Assembly (NCBI RefSeq): GCF_000423845.1
Contig: NZ_AUIT01000001.1
Span: 1 to 64,000, forward strand
DNA length: 64,000 nt
Source: Thermodesulfobacterium hveragerdense DSM 12571
GTDB lineage: Bacteria; Desulfobacterota; Thermodesulfobacteria; Thermodesulfobacteriales; Thermodesulfobacteriaceae
Reading direction: 5' to 3'
Program-made: the position numbers and the translations under genes
Notes under the pieces: generated by a model
Seen by the model: the letters and a program-made list of their open reading frames with translations, nothing else
Told to the model about the DNA's origin: nothing
Database searches by the model: none
Part shown: positions 24,620 through 33,603 of the stretch, one piece after another
How positions within the stretch are numbered: position 1 is the stretch's first letter
Layout of the letters: the number at the start of each line of letters is the position of its first letter

Positions 24620-25006
24620 AAAATAGAGAATAAAAACCTAACTTCTTTTAATTTTACCATAAAGCCTGAAAAAGTAGAAGGAGTGGTCAGCTCCTTTGCT
24701 GAATATCTAAAGGTAGCCCTTTCTGAGTTAGAAAAACAGGAGTTTTTACAAAAGACTCAAGAAGAGAAAATCCAGATGGCTTTTAACAAAATAGAGCAAA
24801 CTTTAGGAATCTTAGAAAGTATGGTAAACTCTTCATTATCTTCTTCAAAAGCAGAAACTATAGGAGATTTTCTACTTTCTCAAGCGATGGAGATAGATAA
24901 AATCGTCTCTTCTTTACCTGAGTCTTATACCAAAAAATTTATCAAAGACTGGGTCTTTCTCCTTGGGGTAGAAGCCCAGAAAATAAAAAAAGGCTTTTAT
25001 TCTTAA
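24617..25006 (+). CDS. Small helical protein of unknown function
   Basis: I do not recognise this 129-residue protein. It is predicted to be mostly helical (SSFAEYLKVALSELEKQEF, KIQMAFNKIEQTLGILESMV) with no Cys, signal peptide or membrane segment. AAGGAG lies 7 nt before the ATG. Its codon use looks like that of its neighbours. Its 3' end overlaps ddl by 4 bp, and its leader must run antisense to the BON gene. Confidence 0.55.
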   Translation: MKIENKNLTSFNFTIKPEKVEGVVSSFAEYLKVALSELEKQEFLQKTQEEKIQMAFNKIEQTLGILESMVNSSLSSSKAETIGDFLLSQAMEIDKIVSSLPESYTKKFIKDWVFLLGVEAQKIKKGFYS

Positions 25007-25938
25007 CGCCTTTCTCTTAAGGCTAACTCTAACAGTTTTTGGATTAAACTTTCAAAGGTATAGCCTGCTACTTTAGCAGCAAGAGGTAAAAGGCTTGTTT
25101 CTGTCATCCCAGGTATGGTATTAGTTTCTAAAACATAAAGTTCCTGGTCTTTTATGATCATGTCTGTTCGGCTATAATGTCTTAGTTTGAGGCATTTGTG
25201 TGCTATCAAGCCATAGGTTTGTGCTTTTTTTGTCAGCTCTTCTCCTATAGGTGCAGGGCAAATTTCTTCGGCAAGTCCTGGTGTATATTTTGTAGTATAA
25301 TCAAAGGTCTCAGAGGCCTTAGGTATGATCTCTACCACAGGTAAAGGTTTGTCATCTAAGATTCCTACTGTGATTTCTCGCCCTTTCAAATACTCTTCTA
25401 TCAAGATTTCGTTATCGACAGCATAGGCCTTTTCTAAGGCCTCAGACAAATCTTTTTCTTGTTTGACTATGGTTAAACCGATACTTGAACCCTGAGTTGC
25501 AGGTTTTACCACCACAGGATATCCCAACGATTTAGCAAAATCTCTTGCTTTTTCGAAACCTTCTTCCTTGGTAAAAGCGTGTCCTTCTGGTACTTTAAGC
25601 CCTGCTAAACGATAAAGTTGTTTGGCTAAAACTTTATGCATGGCAAGGGCACTCCCCAGAACCCCTGCCCCCTGATAAGGAAGACCTATAGAATCTAAAA
25701 AACCCTGCAAGGTTCCATCTTCTCCCCCAGGTCCATGTACTACCAAAAAGGCACAATTAAACTCTTTGGCCCTCTGCATCAAAGCCAAAAGGTCGGTTGC
25801 TGGGTCAAAAAACTCATACCTATGTCCTAAAGCCTCTAAAGCCTTCTTTACTGCTTGGGCTCCTTTAAGAGAAACCTCCCTTTCAGAAGACCTCCCCCCT
25901 GCAATTAGAGCAATCCTTAAAACAGGCTTCGAACACAT
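25003..25938 (-). CDS. ddl: D-alanine--D-alanine ligase
   Basis: It makes the D-Ala-D-Ala dipeptide for peptidoglycan in the cytoplasm. The 311 residues show LIAGGRSSEREVSLKGA (residue 10), VHGPGGEDGTLQGFLD (about 72), an ATP-grasp core with YPVVVKPATQGSSIGLTIV (about 140) and VLETNTIPGMTETSLLP (about 269). The ATG at 25938 has AGGAGG upstream and gives a normal N-terminus; a TTG six codons earlier is less likely. It overlaps the end of the HD-domain gene by 56 bp. No other murein gene is adjacent. Confidence 0.96.
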   Translation of the reverse strand: MCSKPVLRIALIAGGRSSEREVSLKGAQAVKKALEALGHRYEFFDPATDLLALMQRAKEFNCAFLVVHGPGGEDGTLQGFLDSIGLPYQGAGVLGSALAMHKVLAKQLYRLAGLKVPEGHAFTKEEGFEKARDFAKSLGYPVVVKPATQGSSIGLTIVKQEKDLSEALEKAYAVDNEILIEEYLKGREITVGILDDKPLPVVEIIPKASETFDYTTKYTPGLAEEICPAPIGEELTKKAQTYGLIAHKCLKLRHYSRTDMIIKDQELYVLETNTIPGMTETSLLPLAAKVAGYTFESLIQKLLELALRERR

Positions 25939-26494
25939 CCCTTGCCTCCTTCTCAAGTCTTTCTAAGGTTAAAAGTTTTTCAGGCCCAAAGCTTAAACCT
26001 TTAAAAATCCTATCCTCTATCACATAAGAAAGCTTTTCTAAAAAATAAATCCTAATTTGAGAAGAGGGAGTTCTGCCATATCTCATCTTAAGGTCAGAAA
26101 ACCTTTCTTTAAGACAAACTATCTCTTCGTGTTTTACCCTTTTGTCTGTATAATAAACGATCTCCTCTTCGGTTATCGGACCTTTTAGGGTGCTAAGGTC
26201 TAAATATACATGGGATTTTATGATAGAAGCTATTTTAGGATAGCCTAAACTTTTTAAAAACCTATAACCTGCTATAGCATGGTTAGTTCCTTTTAAGATA
26301 GCTTCGTATTTTTTGATGTCATGAAGCAAAGCCCCTGCGATCAGTAAAGGAATCTCAAGGTTTGCCTTAAATTCTTTTTTTAATCTACATCCTAAAAATA
26401 GCGAAAGTAAAGCCACTTTTTCAGAATGACTGATGATATGAGGAGGGACTCCTTCTTTTTCTAAAAGAGAATAACAATCTTTTACCGAAAGCAT
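25883..26494 (-). CDS. HD-domain phosphohydrolase
   Basis: The 203-residue product has an HD domain: H at the start of HSEKVALLSLFLGCRL (about residue 23), ALLHDIKKYEAILKGTNHA (about 55, with the HD pair) and DLSTLKGPITEEEIVYYTDK (about 118, with a later Asp). Such proteins hydrolyse nucleotides or phosphate esters, and the substrate is unknown. The C-terminal tail has two cysteines (CFKDCSNC) and overlaps ddl by 56 bp. It is 11 bp after cdsA. Confidence 0.83.
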   Translation of the reverse strand: MLSVKDCYSLLEKEGVPPHIISHSEKVALLSLFLGCRLKKEFKANLEIPLLIAGALLHDIKKYEAILKGTNHAIAGYRFLKSLGYPKIASIIKSHVYLDLSTLKGPITEEEIVYYTDKRVKHEEIVCLKERFSDLKMRYGRTPSSQIRIYFLEKLSYVIEDRIFKGLSFGPEKLLTLERLEKEARDVFEACFKDCSNCRGEVF

Positions 26495-26505
26495 CGCTTA
26501 AAGGT

Positions 26506-27282
26506 TTAGGTTATAAATTTTAGCCAGAAAAGATAGACAGGAGAGGCCACCATAACCCCATCGATCCTGTCAAGAAGGCCACCATGTCCCCAAACAATTC
26601 TCCCTGAATCCTTTTTGCCTACCATCCTCTTAAACGCAGACTCTAAAAGGTCACCCAACACCCCAAACAAGCATAAAATCAAACTGATTAAAAAGTTTAT
26701 CTCAAAACTAAAAATTTTAAAGAGGTAATTACAAAAAACACTTACCACAACCCCTAACAATATTCCTCCTATAAATCCCTCCCATGTCTTTTTAGGAGAA
26801 AGCGTGGGTACAAGGGGTCTTTTTCCTATGAGTTTTCCTGTTAGATAAGCCCCAGTATCATTAGCAAAAACCACCGCAAAAAAATATACCAGATGTTCCC
26901 TACTAAAAAAACCTAAAATTTCTAAAAAAGGATAAAAACCTATCGCCACATAAAAAAGGCCTAAAACCGCCGGAAAAAACTGTTTAGCAAACCTATCTTT
27001 TTCATACTGTCTAAGAAAAGGTAAGAAAGGAAATACCAAGAACATAAAAAAAACCATCAAAGGGTCTTTTAACCAAAAAAAGCCTAACAATCCAAAGAAC
27101 CATAAAATAGACAAACCCAAAAACCAGGGAAACTTTAAGTCATAAAGCCTTGTCCATTCATATAGGCAGATTAAGCCAGAGAAATACACCAAGGTTATAA
27201 GTAATTGATAAGGGCTTTTCATCAAAACAAGCACCAGAAGAGGAAAGAGAAATATAGTGGTAAACACCCGCTTAAAACTCAT
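26506..27282 (-). CDS. cdsA: Phosphatidate cytidylyltransferase
   Basis: This inner-membrane enzyme makes CDP-diacylglycerol, the precursor used by PgsA-type enzymes. About 258 residues with several membrane helices end in the signature KRMVGKKDSGRIVWGHGG then LLDRID (about 220-245). SPKKTWEGFIGG (about 165) is also typical. I prefer the ATG at 27282; a TTG at 27294 is upstream. It overlaps uppS by 11 bp in the standard frr-uppS-cdsA order. Confidence 0.95.
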   Translation of the reverse strand: MSFKRVFTTIFLFPLLVLVLMKSPYQLLITLVYFSGLICLYEWTRLYDLKFPWFLGLSILWFFGLLGFFWLKDPLMVFFMFLVFPFLPFLRQYEKDRFAKQFFPAVLGLFYVAIGFYPFLEILGFFSREHLVYFFAVVFANDTGAYLTGKLIGKRPLVPTLSPKKTWEGFIGGILLGVVVSVFCNYLFKIFSFEINFLISLILCLFGVLGDLLESAFKRMVGKKDSGRIVWGHGGLLDRIDGVMVASPVYLFWLKFIT

Positions 27283-28009
27283 GAACACCACCAAATCTTC
27301 TTTCTCTCTTTTGATAGGAATAAAGCGCTTTTAGATACTCTTCCTCGGTAAATTCTGGCCAATAAACCGAGGTAAAATAAAGCTCAGTATAGGCTATCTG
27401 AAAAAGCAAAAAATTAGAAAGTCTTTCTTCTCCGCTTGTGCGGATAAGGAGGTCTGGATCAGGTATGTCTTGGGTATAAAGATGTTCTCTAAATACCTTT
27501 TCGTCTATGGTTTCTGGGTCTAACAGGCCTTGTTTGACCTTAGTTGATATGTCTTTTACAGCCTTTAAAATCTCTGCCCTACCTCCATAGCTTAAGGCTA
27601 AACACAAAGTAAGCTTAGAGTTGTGTCTGGTTTCTTCCTCTATCTCTTCTATCAAATCCACCAAATCTTCGGAAAAATCCTTCCTATCCCCGATTACTTT
27701 TAAACGAATACCTTTTTCTATTAAAAAGTGTTTTTCTTTGGCAAGAGAAACCTTAAAAAGTTCTAAAATAGTCTCTACTTCTTTCTTAGGGCGCTTCCAG
27801 TTTTCTTTAGAAAAGGCAAAAAGGGTTAGATAGGGAATTCTTAGTTCATAGGTCTTTTCTATCACTTTCTTAGCGGTTTCTGCCCCTTTTTTATGACCAT
27901 AAAATCGAGGAAATCCATGCTTTTTAGCCCATCGACCGTTACCATCCATGATTATAGCAACATGCTTGGGAAGCTTAGAAAGATCTAAAGAAAATGAAGA
28001 AAAAGCCAT
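27272..28009 (-). CDS. uppS: Undecaprenyl diphosphate synthase (isoprenyl transferase)
   Basis: It builds the C55 lipid carrier for cell wall synthesis from farnesyl diphosphate and isopentenyl diphosphate. The 245 residues contain HVAIIMDGNGRWAKKHG (residue 16; catalytic Asp), FYGHKKGAET, FAFSKENWKRP (about 77) and DLLIRTSGEERLSNFLLFQ (about 190). It is part of rpsB-tsf-pyrH-frr-uppS-cdsA. Confidence 0.97.
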   Translation of the reverse strand: MAFSSFSLDLSKLPKHVAIIMDGNGRWAKKHGFPRFYGHKKGAETAKKVIEKTYELRIPYLTLFAFSKENWKRPKKEVETILELFKVSLAKEKHFLIEKGIRLKVIGDRKDFSEDLVDLIEEIEEETRHNSKLTLCLALSYGGRAEILKAVKDISTKVKQGLLDPETIDEKVFREHLYTQDIPDPDLLIRTSGEERLSNFLLFQIAYTELYFTSVYWPEFTEEEYLKALYSYQKRERRFGGVHEF

Positions 28010-28013
28010 CGGG

Positions 28014-28568
28014 TTATACGGAGAGGATCTCTTTTTCTTTATCTTTTAAAATCGTATCTACCTTTTTGATATAATCGTCTGTAAGTTTTTGCACTTTCTT
28101 TTCAAGTTGATTGTAGTCGTCCTCTGAGATCTCTCCTTTCTTTTTAGCTGCCTTAAACTTTTCAAGCACATCCCTTCTGATGTTTCTTATGGCAATACGA
28201 GACTCTTCAGCCAGTTTATTAGCTACCTTTACCAGTTCCTTTCTTCTTTCCTCGGTAAGAGGTGGCATCACAAGCTTGATGGTTTTTCCGTCTGAGGTAG
28301 GGTTGATCCCAAGGTCAGATTTTTGAATAGCCTTTTCTATCTCTTTTACCAAACTTGCATCCCAAGGTTGAATAACTATGGTTTTCCCTTCGAGGATGTT
28401 AACGGTTGCTATCTGAGGAATAGGCATCTTTGTCCCATAACAGTCCACCTTGATACCCTCTAACAACCCTATAGAAGCTCTTGAAGTCCTTAAATGGGAA
28501 AACTCTTCTTTGAGGCTTTTAACTGCCTTTTCCATCCGGTTCTTAGCATCCTCTAAGGCTTGGTTCAC
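28014..28568 (-). CDS. frr: Ribosome recycling factor
   Basis: RRF splits post-termination ribosomes with EF-G. The protein has about 184 residues with SLKEEFSHLRTSRAS, NPTSDGKTIKLVMPPLTEER (about 95) and the helical end RRDVLEKFKAAKKKGEISED. I place the start at the GTG at 28568 because a near-perfect AGGAGGTGA lies 5 nt upstream. A GTG at 28577 sits inside this site and is less likely. Confidence 0.97.
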   Translation of the reverse strand: MNQALEDAKNRMEKAVKSLKEEFSHLRTSRASIGLLEGIKVDCYGTKMPIPQIATVNILEGKTIVIQPWDASLVKEIEKAIQKSDLGINPTSDGKTIKLVMPPLTEERRKELVKVANKLAEESRIAIRNIRRDVLEKFKAAKKKGEISEDDYNQLEKKVQKLTDDYIKKVDTILKDKEKEILSV

Positions 28569-28583
28569 AGACCTCACCTCCTT

Positions 28584-29300
28584 TTAAGCTTTAATGTAAG
28601 TTCCCACACTTTCTCCTACAACCGCTTTTTTTATGTTGCCATAATTTAAAAGGTCAAAAACCAGAATAGGAAGTTTATAATCTCTGGCTAAGGAAAAAGC
28701 TGTAGCATCCATCACCTTAAGCCTCTTCTGCAAAGCTTCATCAAAAGTAAGCTCGTTAAACTTTTTAGCATCAGGATGTTTTTTTGGATCTTTATCGTAA
28801 ACACCATCTACCTTGGTAGCCTTAAAAAGAACTTCACATTTAAGCTCAAGGGCTCTTAAAACCGCTGCGGTATCAGTGGTAAAGAAAGGATTTCCGGTGC
28901 CACAGGCAAGGATAAGCACCCTACCTTTTTCAAGATGCCTGATAGCCTTTTCTCTTATGTAAGGTTCTGCCACTTCTATAACCTCAAGCGCAGACATCAC
29001 CCTGCAAGATACTCCTTGCGCTTCTAAGGCATCCTGCAGGGCTAAAGCGTTGATAAGGGTTGCAAGCATCCCCATGTAGTCTGCCCGGGCTCGATCCATC
29101 CCTTGCTTTTCTCCAGCTATTCCTCGAAAAATATTTCCTCCCCCAATAACTATACCTATCTCAAGCCCATACTGATATACCTCTTTTAACTCCTCTGCTA
29201 TCTGGTTGATCACCTTAGCATCTATACCAAAAGATTTGCTTCCAAGGAGAGCCTCTCCCGAAATCTTAAGAAGCACCCTTTTATACTTTAGTTCAGTCAC
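28584..29300 (-). CDS. pyrH: UMP kinase
   Basis: The hexameric bacterial enzyme phosphorylates UMP in pyrimidine synthesis. The 238 residues contain [13 protein letters not shown] (residue 8), [14 protein letters not shown] (about 48), [18 protein letters not shown] (about 69) and [14 protein letters not shown] (about 138). It starts with GTG one base after the tsf stop, with AGGAG upstream inside tsf, so translation is coupled. Confidence 0.97.
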   Translation of the reverse strand: MTELKYKRVLLKISGEALLGSKSFGIDAKVINQIAEELKEVYQYGLEIGIVIGGGNIFRGIAGEKQGMDRARADYMGMLATLINALALQDALEAQGVSCRVMSALEVIEVAEPYIREKAIRHLEKGRVLILACGTGNPFFTTDTAAVLRALELKCEVLFKATKVDGVYDKDPKKHPDAKKFNELTFDEALQKRLKVMDATAFSLARDYKLPILVFDLLNYGNIKKAVVGESVGTYIKA

Positions 29301-29301
29301 C

Positions 29302-29898
29302 CTATTCTCCTATCTGAAACCTAGCAAACCTTTTGATAACTATTCTTTCACCTGTCTTGGCTATCAACTCATTTAAGAGGTCCTGGATGGTAACCTCTGG
29401 ATTTTTGATAAAAGGTTGTTCTAAAAGCACGTTTTCTTTATAAAACTTTTCCATCTTGCCTTCCACGATTTTGGGAATGACGTTTTCAGGCTTTCCGCTT
29501 TCTCTTACCTGTTCTTCATAGATTTTCTTTTCCCTTTCGATTACTTCCTGAGGCACCTCTTCTCTGGTGACAGCTACAGGGTTGGTGGCAGCAATCTGCA
29601 TGGCTATGTCATGGGCAAACTGCTGAAACTCCTCTGTTCTTGCCACAAAATCTGTCTCACAGTTTACCTCAACAAGCACACCGATTTTTTTGTTGCTGTG
29701 AATATAGGCAGCTACCACCCCTTCACTGGTTGCCTTACCGGCTCTTTTAGCGGCGATAGCAAGCCCCTTTTTCCTCAAAATGTCTACGGCCTTTTCTATG
29801 TCTCCTCCTGCCTCTTCCAAGGCTTTTTTACAATCAGAAAAACCAGCAGCCGTTCTTTCTCTAAGCTGTTTTATAAGGTCTATACTAATCTGAGCCAT
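29302..29898 (-). CDS. tsf: Elongation factor Ts
   Basis: EF-Ts recycles EF-Tu from GDP to GTP. The 198 residues have the N-terminal [36 protein letters not shown] and the core [16 protein letters not shown] (about 77). It is the short form of about 200 residues with one core subdomain, as in several thermophiles, compared with about 280 in E. coli. AAAGGAGG precedes the ATG. Confidence 0.97.
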   Translation of the reverse strand: MAQISIDLIKQLRERTAAGFSDCKKALEEAGGDIEKAVDILRKKGLAIAAKRAGKATSEGVVAAYIHSNKKIGVLVEVNCETDFVARTEEFQQFAHDIAMQIAATNPVAVTREEVPQEVIEREKKIYEEQVRESGKPENVIPKIVEGKMEKFYKENVLLEQPFIKNPEVTIQDLLNELIAKTGERIVIKRFARFQIGE

Positions 29899-29922
29899 CT
29901 CGTAAAACCTCCTTTTTTTCTT

Positions 29923-30765
29923 TTAGTCTATGTTTTTAGCAAGTTCTTCAAACTCGGTTTCCTTCTTTTCTTCTGCCAGTATCTCTTCTAAAATAGCCTC
30001 AGCCGCAGCCTCTTCATCTCTCTTTAAAAATTCTTCCTCCAAACTTAACTCTTTGTCTGTCTGAGCAGCCACCTTTTCCTTATAGATCTCTAAACCCTCC
30101 AGACAAGCATCAGCGATCTTTCCGGTAATAAGTTTAACTGCCCTTATAGCATCGTCATTTCCAGGAATGATATAGTCTATTAAATCTGGGTCACAGTTGG
30201 TATCAACGATGGCTACGATAGGGATACCAAGTTTTCTGGCTTCTTTTACCGCAATTTCCTCATGGACCGGATCTACCACAAACAAAGCCTGAGGAAGGGT
30301 TTCCATCTCTTTAATACCCCTTAAGTTCCTATCAAGTTTGTCTTTTAAACGTTCAAGTCTTAGTCTTTCTTTTTTAGGAAACCTCTCTATCGTCCCATCT
30401 TCGAACCAAGACTCAATCCTTTTTAACTTTTCCACACTCTGTCTGATAGTCCTAAAGTTGGTAAGGGTACCACCAAGCCAACGATAATCCACATAATACA
30501 TCCCACATCTTTCTGCTTCTTCTCTGATGGTGTCTTGGGCCTGTTTTTTGGTGCCTACAAACAGAAGCTTTCCGCCTTCTGCTACCAGGTTTACCACAAA
30601 CTCGTAGGCAATCTCAAAAAACTTAAGGGTTTGTTGAAGGTCGATGATGTGGATCCCGTTTCTTTCTCCAAAGATGAAGGGCTTCATCTTTGGATTCCAA
30701 CGACGGGTCTGATGTCCAAAATGAACACCAGCTTCTAAAAGCTGCTTCATCGTAATGTGGGCCAT
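29923..30765 (-). CDS. rpsB: Ribosomal protein S2
   Basis: This 280-residue small-subunit protein has [20 protein letters not shown] at residue 6, [33 protein letters not shown] (about 95) and [19 protein letters not shown] (about 190). The acidic C-terminal extension (about 225-280) is Glu rich. The start is the ATG at 30765 with AGGAGGAAGGAG upstream; a longer frame is not real. It has a structured 5' leader at 30774-30855 and a promoter at 30880-30907. Confidence 0.97.
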   Translation of the reverse strand: MAHITMKQLLEAGVHFGHQTRRWNPKMKPFIFGERNGIHIIDLQQTLKFFEIAYEFVVNLVAEGGKLLFVGTKKQAQDTIREEAERCGMYYVDYRWLGGTLTNFRTIRQSVEKLKRIESWFEDGTIERFPKKERLRLERLKDKLDRNLRGIKEMETLPQALFVVDPVHEEIAVKEARKLGIPIVAIVDTNCDPDLIDYIIPGNDDAIRAVKLITGKIADACLEGLEIYKEKVAAQTDKELSLEEEFLKRDEEAAAEAILEEILAEEKKETEFEELAKNID

Positions 30766-30773
30766 TTCTCCTT

Positions 30774-30855
30774 CCTCCTTTTGGGGTTTTAGCTTCCGCC
30801 TAAGGTAATGGAACACAGAACCCTTGTCTCAAAAAAAGGGCACCCCAAACCTTAG
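30774..30855 (-). promoter_or_regulatory. Structured rpsB leader, candidate pseudoknot
   Basis: On the reverse strand CTAAGG (30850-30855) can pair with CCTTAG (30800-30805), enclosing a CCCTT/AAGGG hairpin. TTTGGGGT (30842-30849), inside that loop, pairs perfectly with ACCCCAAA (30780-30787) outside it, forming a pseudoknot. The second helix directly abuts the AGGAGG ribosome binding site (30774-30779). This suggests feedback control of translation by S2. Confidence 0.6.
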
Positions 30856-30879
30856 ACGTGCTTTTTAAATGTTTTCCTA

Positions 30880-30907
30880 ATTAAAACATAGTTTTATATT
30901 TTTTCAA
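30880..30907 (-). promoter_or_regulatory. Promoter for rpsB-tsf-pyrH-frr
   Basis: On the reverse strand TTGAAA (30902-30907) and TTTAAT (30880-30885) are 16 nt apart. Transcription would start near 30873, just upstream of the structured leader. Confidence 0.5.
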
Positions 30908-30925
30908 CTTAAAAACCAAGAGAAC

Positions 30926-31552
30926 CTAAGGTGTCCAACGACAAAACTGGTCTAAAATTTGAAGACCAGGCTTTCCACTTTTTTCAGGATGAAACTGAAG
31001 GGCTACCAAGTTTTTATAGGCTACCACCGAAGGAAAGGGGATACCATGAAAGGTAATCCCGTATATTACCTCTTCCTCTTCTGGCACTACATAATAACTG
31101 TGAACAAAATAATATTCATACTCTATGTCAAGGCCCTGAAAAACAGGATGAGGCCTTTGCCAAACCACCTGATTCCACCCCATATGCGGAACCTTTAACC
31201 TTTCTCCCTCAAACAAAAGAGGATCAGGAAATCTTTTTACCTTACCTTTTAGAAGACCTAAGGTTTTAGTTCCTCCGTCTTCTTCACTTTCTTCAAAAAT
31301 TACCTGAGTGCCAAGGCAAATCCCTAAGATAGGGGTTCCTTTTAAAAAGGTCTCTTTTAAAAACTCGTCTAAACCCGTTTCTTTTAAACTATCCATCGCA
31401 CTTTTAGCCGCTCCTACCCCTGGGAAGATAATCCTTTCTGCCTTTTTAAGCTCCTCTGGGTCGTCAGAAATAATCCATCTATATCCGAAAAAAGAAAGCG
31501 CTCTGGCTACACTGGTAAGATTACCGGCCTTGTAGTCAACTATCCCTATCAT
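30926..31552 (-). CDS. hisH: Imidazole glycerol phosphate synthase glutaminase subunit
   Basis: HisH releases ammonia from glutamine and passes it to HisF in histidine synthesis. The 208 residues start with IGIVDYKAGNLTSVARAL, then IFPGVGAAKSAMDSL, the nucleophile PILGICLGTQVIFE (about residue 80) and VALQFHPEKSGKPG (about 187) completing the Cys-His-Glu triad. hisF and other his genes are not in the window. It overlaps the upstream unknown gene by ATGA. Confidence 0.94.
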   Translation of the reverse strand: MIGIVDYKAGNLTSVARALSFFGYRWIISDDPEELKKAERIIFPGVGAAKSAMDSLKETGLDEFLKETFLKGTPILGICLGTQVIFEESEEDGGTKTLGLLKGKVKRFPDPLLFEGERLKVPHMGWNQVVWQRPHPVFQGLDIEYEYYFVHSYYVVPEEEEVIYGITFHGIPFPSVVAYKNLVALQFHPEKSGKPGLQILDQFCRWTP

Positions 31553-32004
31553 AACCCTTCCACCTCTCTTTTAAATTCTCTAACCTCTTCCCTGGTAGCT
31601 ACATTCTCTAAACTGAGGCTCTTCCTTTTTAAATCTGCCTCAAACCTTTTAAAAAGTCTCTTAAGCTTTCTTCTCAAAGCCCCGTCTTTAAATTCTTCTT
31701 CCAACCCAGAATTCTTAATGAAATTTTTAAGCCTCCTTACGTTTATAGCTGCCCGAGAGAGGCCACGATAAAAGGGTTTTTCTATAAACTCAGCCGTCAA
31801 ATCACGCTCTATGATAGCTAAATACCTTTCTATTACAGCTTGCTTTAAGGCCTTGAGCTCTTCTTGAGTAAGGGTAAGGCCTAACCCTTCAGGGGGATGA
31901 GAAGTAAGATAAAAAAAACTATTCCAAAAGCATACCTCAGGGATTTCCCCTCCTTCATAAAGTATAAACTCTATCTCTTGTAACACCTCTTTTCTTATAC
32001 CCAT
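31549..32004 (-). CDS. Protein of unknown function between scpB and hisH
   Basis: I do not recognise this 151-residue protein. It is helical and basic in its second half (LRRKLKRLFKRFEADLKRKS), with no signal peptide, membrane segment or metal motif. AGGAAA precedes the ATG. It lies 15 bp after scpB and is coupled to hisH by a 4-bp overlap. Confidence 0.6.
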   Translation of the reverse strand: MGIRKEVLQEIEFILYEGGEIPEVCFWNSFFYLTSHPPEGLGLTLTQEELKALKQAVIERYLAIIERDLTAEFIEKPFYRGLSRAAINVRRLKNFIKNSGLEEEFKDGALRRKLKRLFKRFEADLKRKSLSLENVATREEVREFKREVEGL

Positions 32005-32019
32005 CTTTTCCTGTAGTGC

Positions 32020-32559
32020 TTAGTCTTCTCTTTCAGCTAAACTTTTTAGCTCATCTATAGGTGGAAGGTCTTTCAGGGATTTTAATCCAAAATATTCTAA
32101 AAAGAAAGTGGTGGTCCCATAAAGAAGGGGCCTTCCAGGCACGTCTTTTCTACCAACCACCCTGATGAAGTTGTTTTCAAGTAAGGTCTTAAGGGCAGCC
32201 CCTACATCAACCCCTCCTCTTTTGGCAGAAATCTCAGCCCTGGTAATCGGTTGAAAATAGGCTATCACCGCCAGGGTCTCAAGAAGGGTTTTCGTCCATC
32301 TAAAGCCTTTAGGCTTTAAAAAGGTTTTAAGATAGTCTGCTACCTCTGGGGCAGTTTCTAACCGATAACCCTCAGCCACCTCAACCAGCCTAACCCCTCT
32401 TGACTGATATTCCTCTTTAAGTTCCTGTAAAATGCTTAAAATTTCTTCCTTAGAAAGGTTGTCACAAACCTGAGACAACTCCTTTAAACTTACCGACCGA
32501 CCTGCCACAAAAAGCACCGCCTCAACCACCTTTTTATAAAAATCCCTCTCGTAAAACAT
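32020..32559 (-). CDS. scpB: Segregation and condensation protein B
   Basis: ScpB is the winged-helix kleisin partner of SMC-ScpA in chromosome condensation. The 179 residues show VVEAVLFVAGRSVSLKELSQ (residue 11), GVRLVEVAEGYRLETAPE (about 54), LETLAVIAYFQPITRAEIS (about 92) and VGRKDVPGRPLLYGTTTFFL (about 135). scpA is not adjacent, which is less usual. It follows the radical SAM gene by 5 bp. Confidence 0.95.
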   Translation of the reverse strand: MFYERDFYKKVVEAVLFVAGRSVSLKELSQVCDNLSKEEILSILQELKEEYQSRGVRLVEVAEGYRLETAPEVADYLKTFLKPKGFRWTKTLLETLAVIAYFQPITRAEISAKRGGVDVGAALKTLLENNFIRVVGRKDVPGRPLLYGTTTFFLEYFGLKSLKDLPPIDELKSLAERED

Positions 32560-32564
32560 CTTTT

Positions 32565-33515
32565 TTAGGCTGAATAGTAGGTTTGACCTTTAAGTTCTTT
32601 TAACTTTAAGACTCCTTCTTGGGAAAGCCTTTCTAAAAGCTCTAACAAAACCTTAGACTCTACTCCAAAGGCTTCGCTTAATTCTTCGACTGAGGCAGGC
32701 CTTCTTTTTACGTAGGCTACCACCTGTTTCTCTAAACCTTCAAGAGTTAGGCTTAAAAGCCTTTTTTCAAGCCTCTCTTTATTTACTATAACCTCTGCCT
32801 TTTCTCCTAAAAATCTGGCTATTTCCTCTAACCTGGCATAAGATAAAGGGTGAGCCTCACGATAGGCTACCGGCCTTACCGCTGTGTTTAACTGAACTTT
32901 ATGAGGGTTTATTTCTTCTATACATTTTTTAAGTGCCTCCAAGTCTTCTTGGCTGTCGTTTATCCCGGCAAGGAAAAACACCTCAACCCACATCTCACCC
33001 TTCATCTGTTTTCTCAACTCTTTTAACCCATCGATAATGTTTTCTAACCTTACCCCTTTTTCCGGTCTATTTATCCGATCAAACGTTTCTTTGCGGGCAG
33101 CATCAAGGGAAGGAAGCACAAGGTCAGCCTCACACATAGCCTCTCTAACCGAAGAGATATGCAACAAAGTGCTGTTGGTAAGCACAGCCACAGGCTTTGA
33201 AAGGTGCTTTTTAGCTAAAAACAGGGTCTCTTCAAAATAAAGGTTTAAGGAAGGCTCTCCGCTTCCGGTAAGGGTAAAAACATCAAAAAAATCCTGTCTT
33301 TCTCTGGCATTAAGTATGGCCTCTTCTATCTCCTCTTTGGTAAAATAAAACCTTCTTTCAGCGGTAAGAAAGGTGGTTTTTCCTACCTCACAATACAGGC
33401 AGTCCATAGAACAAACCTTTTGGGGAACCAAATCTATCCCAAGAGACCTGCCAAGCCTTCTTGACCGAACAGGACCAAAAAGTAGCCTTTTAGGGGGAAT
33501 AAAAGAACCTTCCAT
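32565..33515 (-). CDS. Radical SAM protein with C-terminal winged helix
   Basis: The 316-residue product has the radical SAM cluster motif CSMDCLYCEVG (about residues 36-46), TLTGSGEPSLN and VNKERLEKRLL. The last 60 residues (KQVVAYVKRRPASVEELSEAF) look like a winged helix. The start GPVRSRRLGRSLGIDLVP places it with the Elp3-unrelated radical SAM proteins common in sulfate reducers; the substrate is unknown. I prefer the ATG at 33515 after GAGAGG; a TTG one codon upstream is also open. Confidence 0.88.
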   Translation of the reverse strand: MEGSFIPPKRLLFGPVRSRRLGRSLGIDLVPQKVCSMDCLYCEVGKTTFLTAERRFYFTKEEIEEAILNARERQDFFDVFTLTGSGEPSLNLYFEETLFLAKKHLSKPVAVLTNSTLLHISSVREAMCEADLVLPSLDAARKETFDRINRPEKGVRLENIIDGLKELRKQMKGEMWVEVFFLAGINDSQEDLEALKKCIEEINPHKVQLNTAVRPVAYREAHPLSYARLEEIARFLGEKAEVIVNKERLEKRLLSLTLEGLEKQVVAYVKRRPASVEELSEAFGVESKVLLELLERLSQEGVLKLKELKGQTYYSA

Positions 33516-33603
33516 CAAATCCTCTCAAGTTTTTTACTAAAGAAAATAATATAACACTTTTTTGTTTCTAAAAAAGAGGAAAAAACCCTCTCTCTTTTAA
33601 AAA

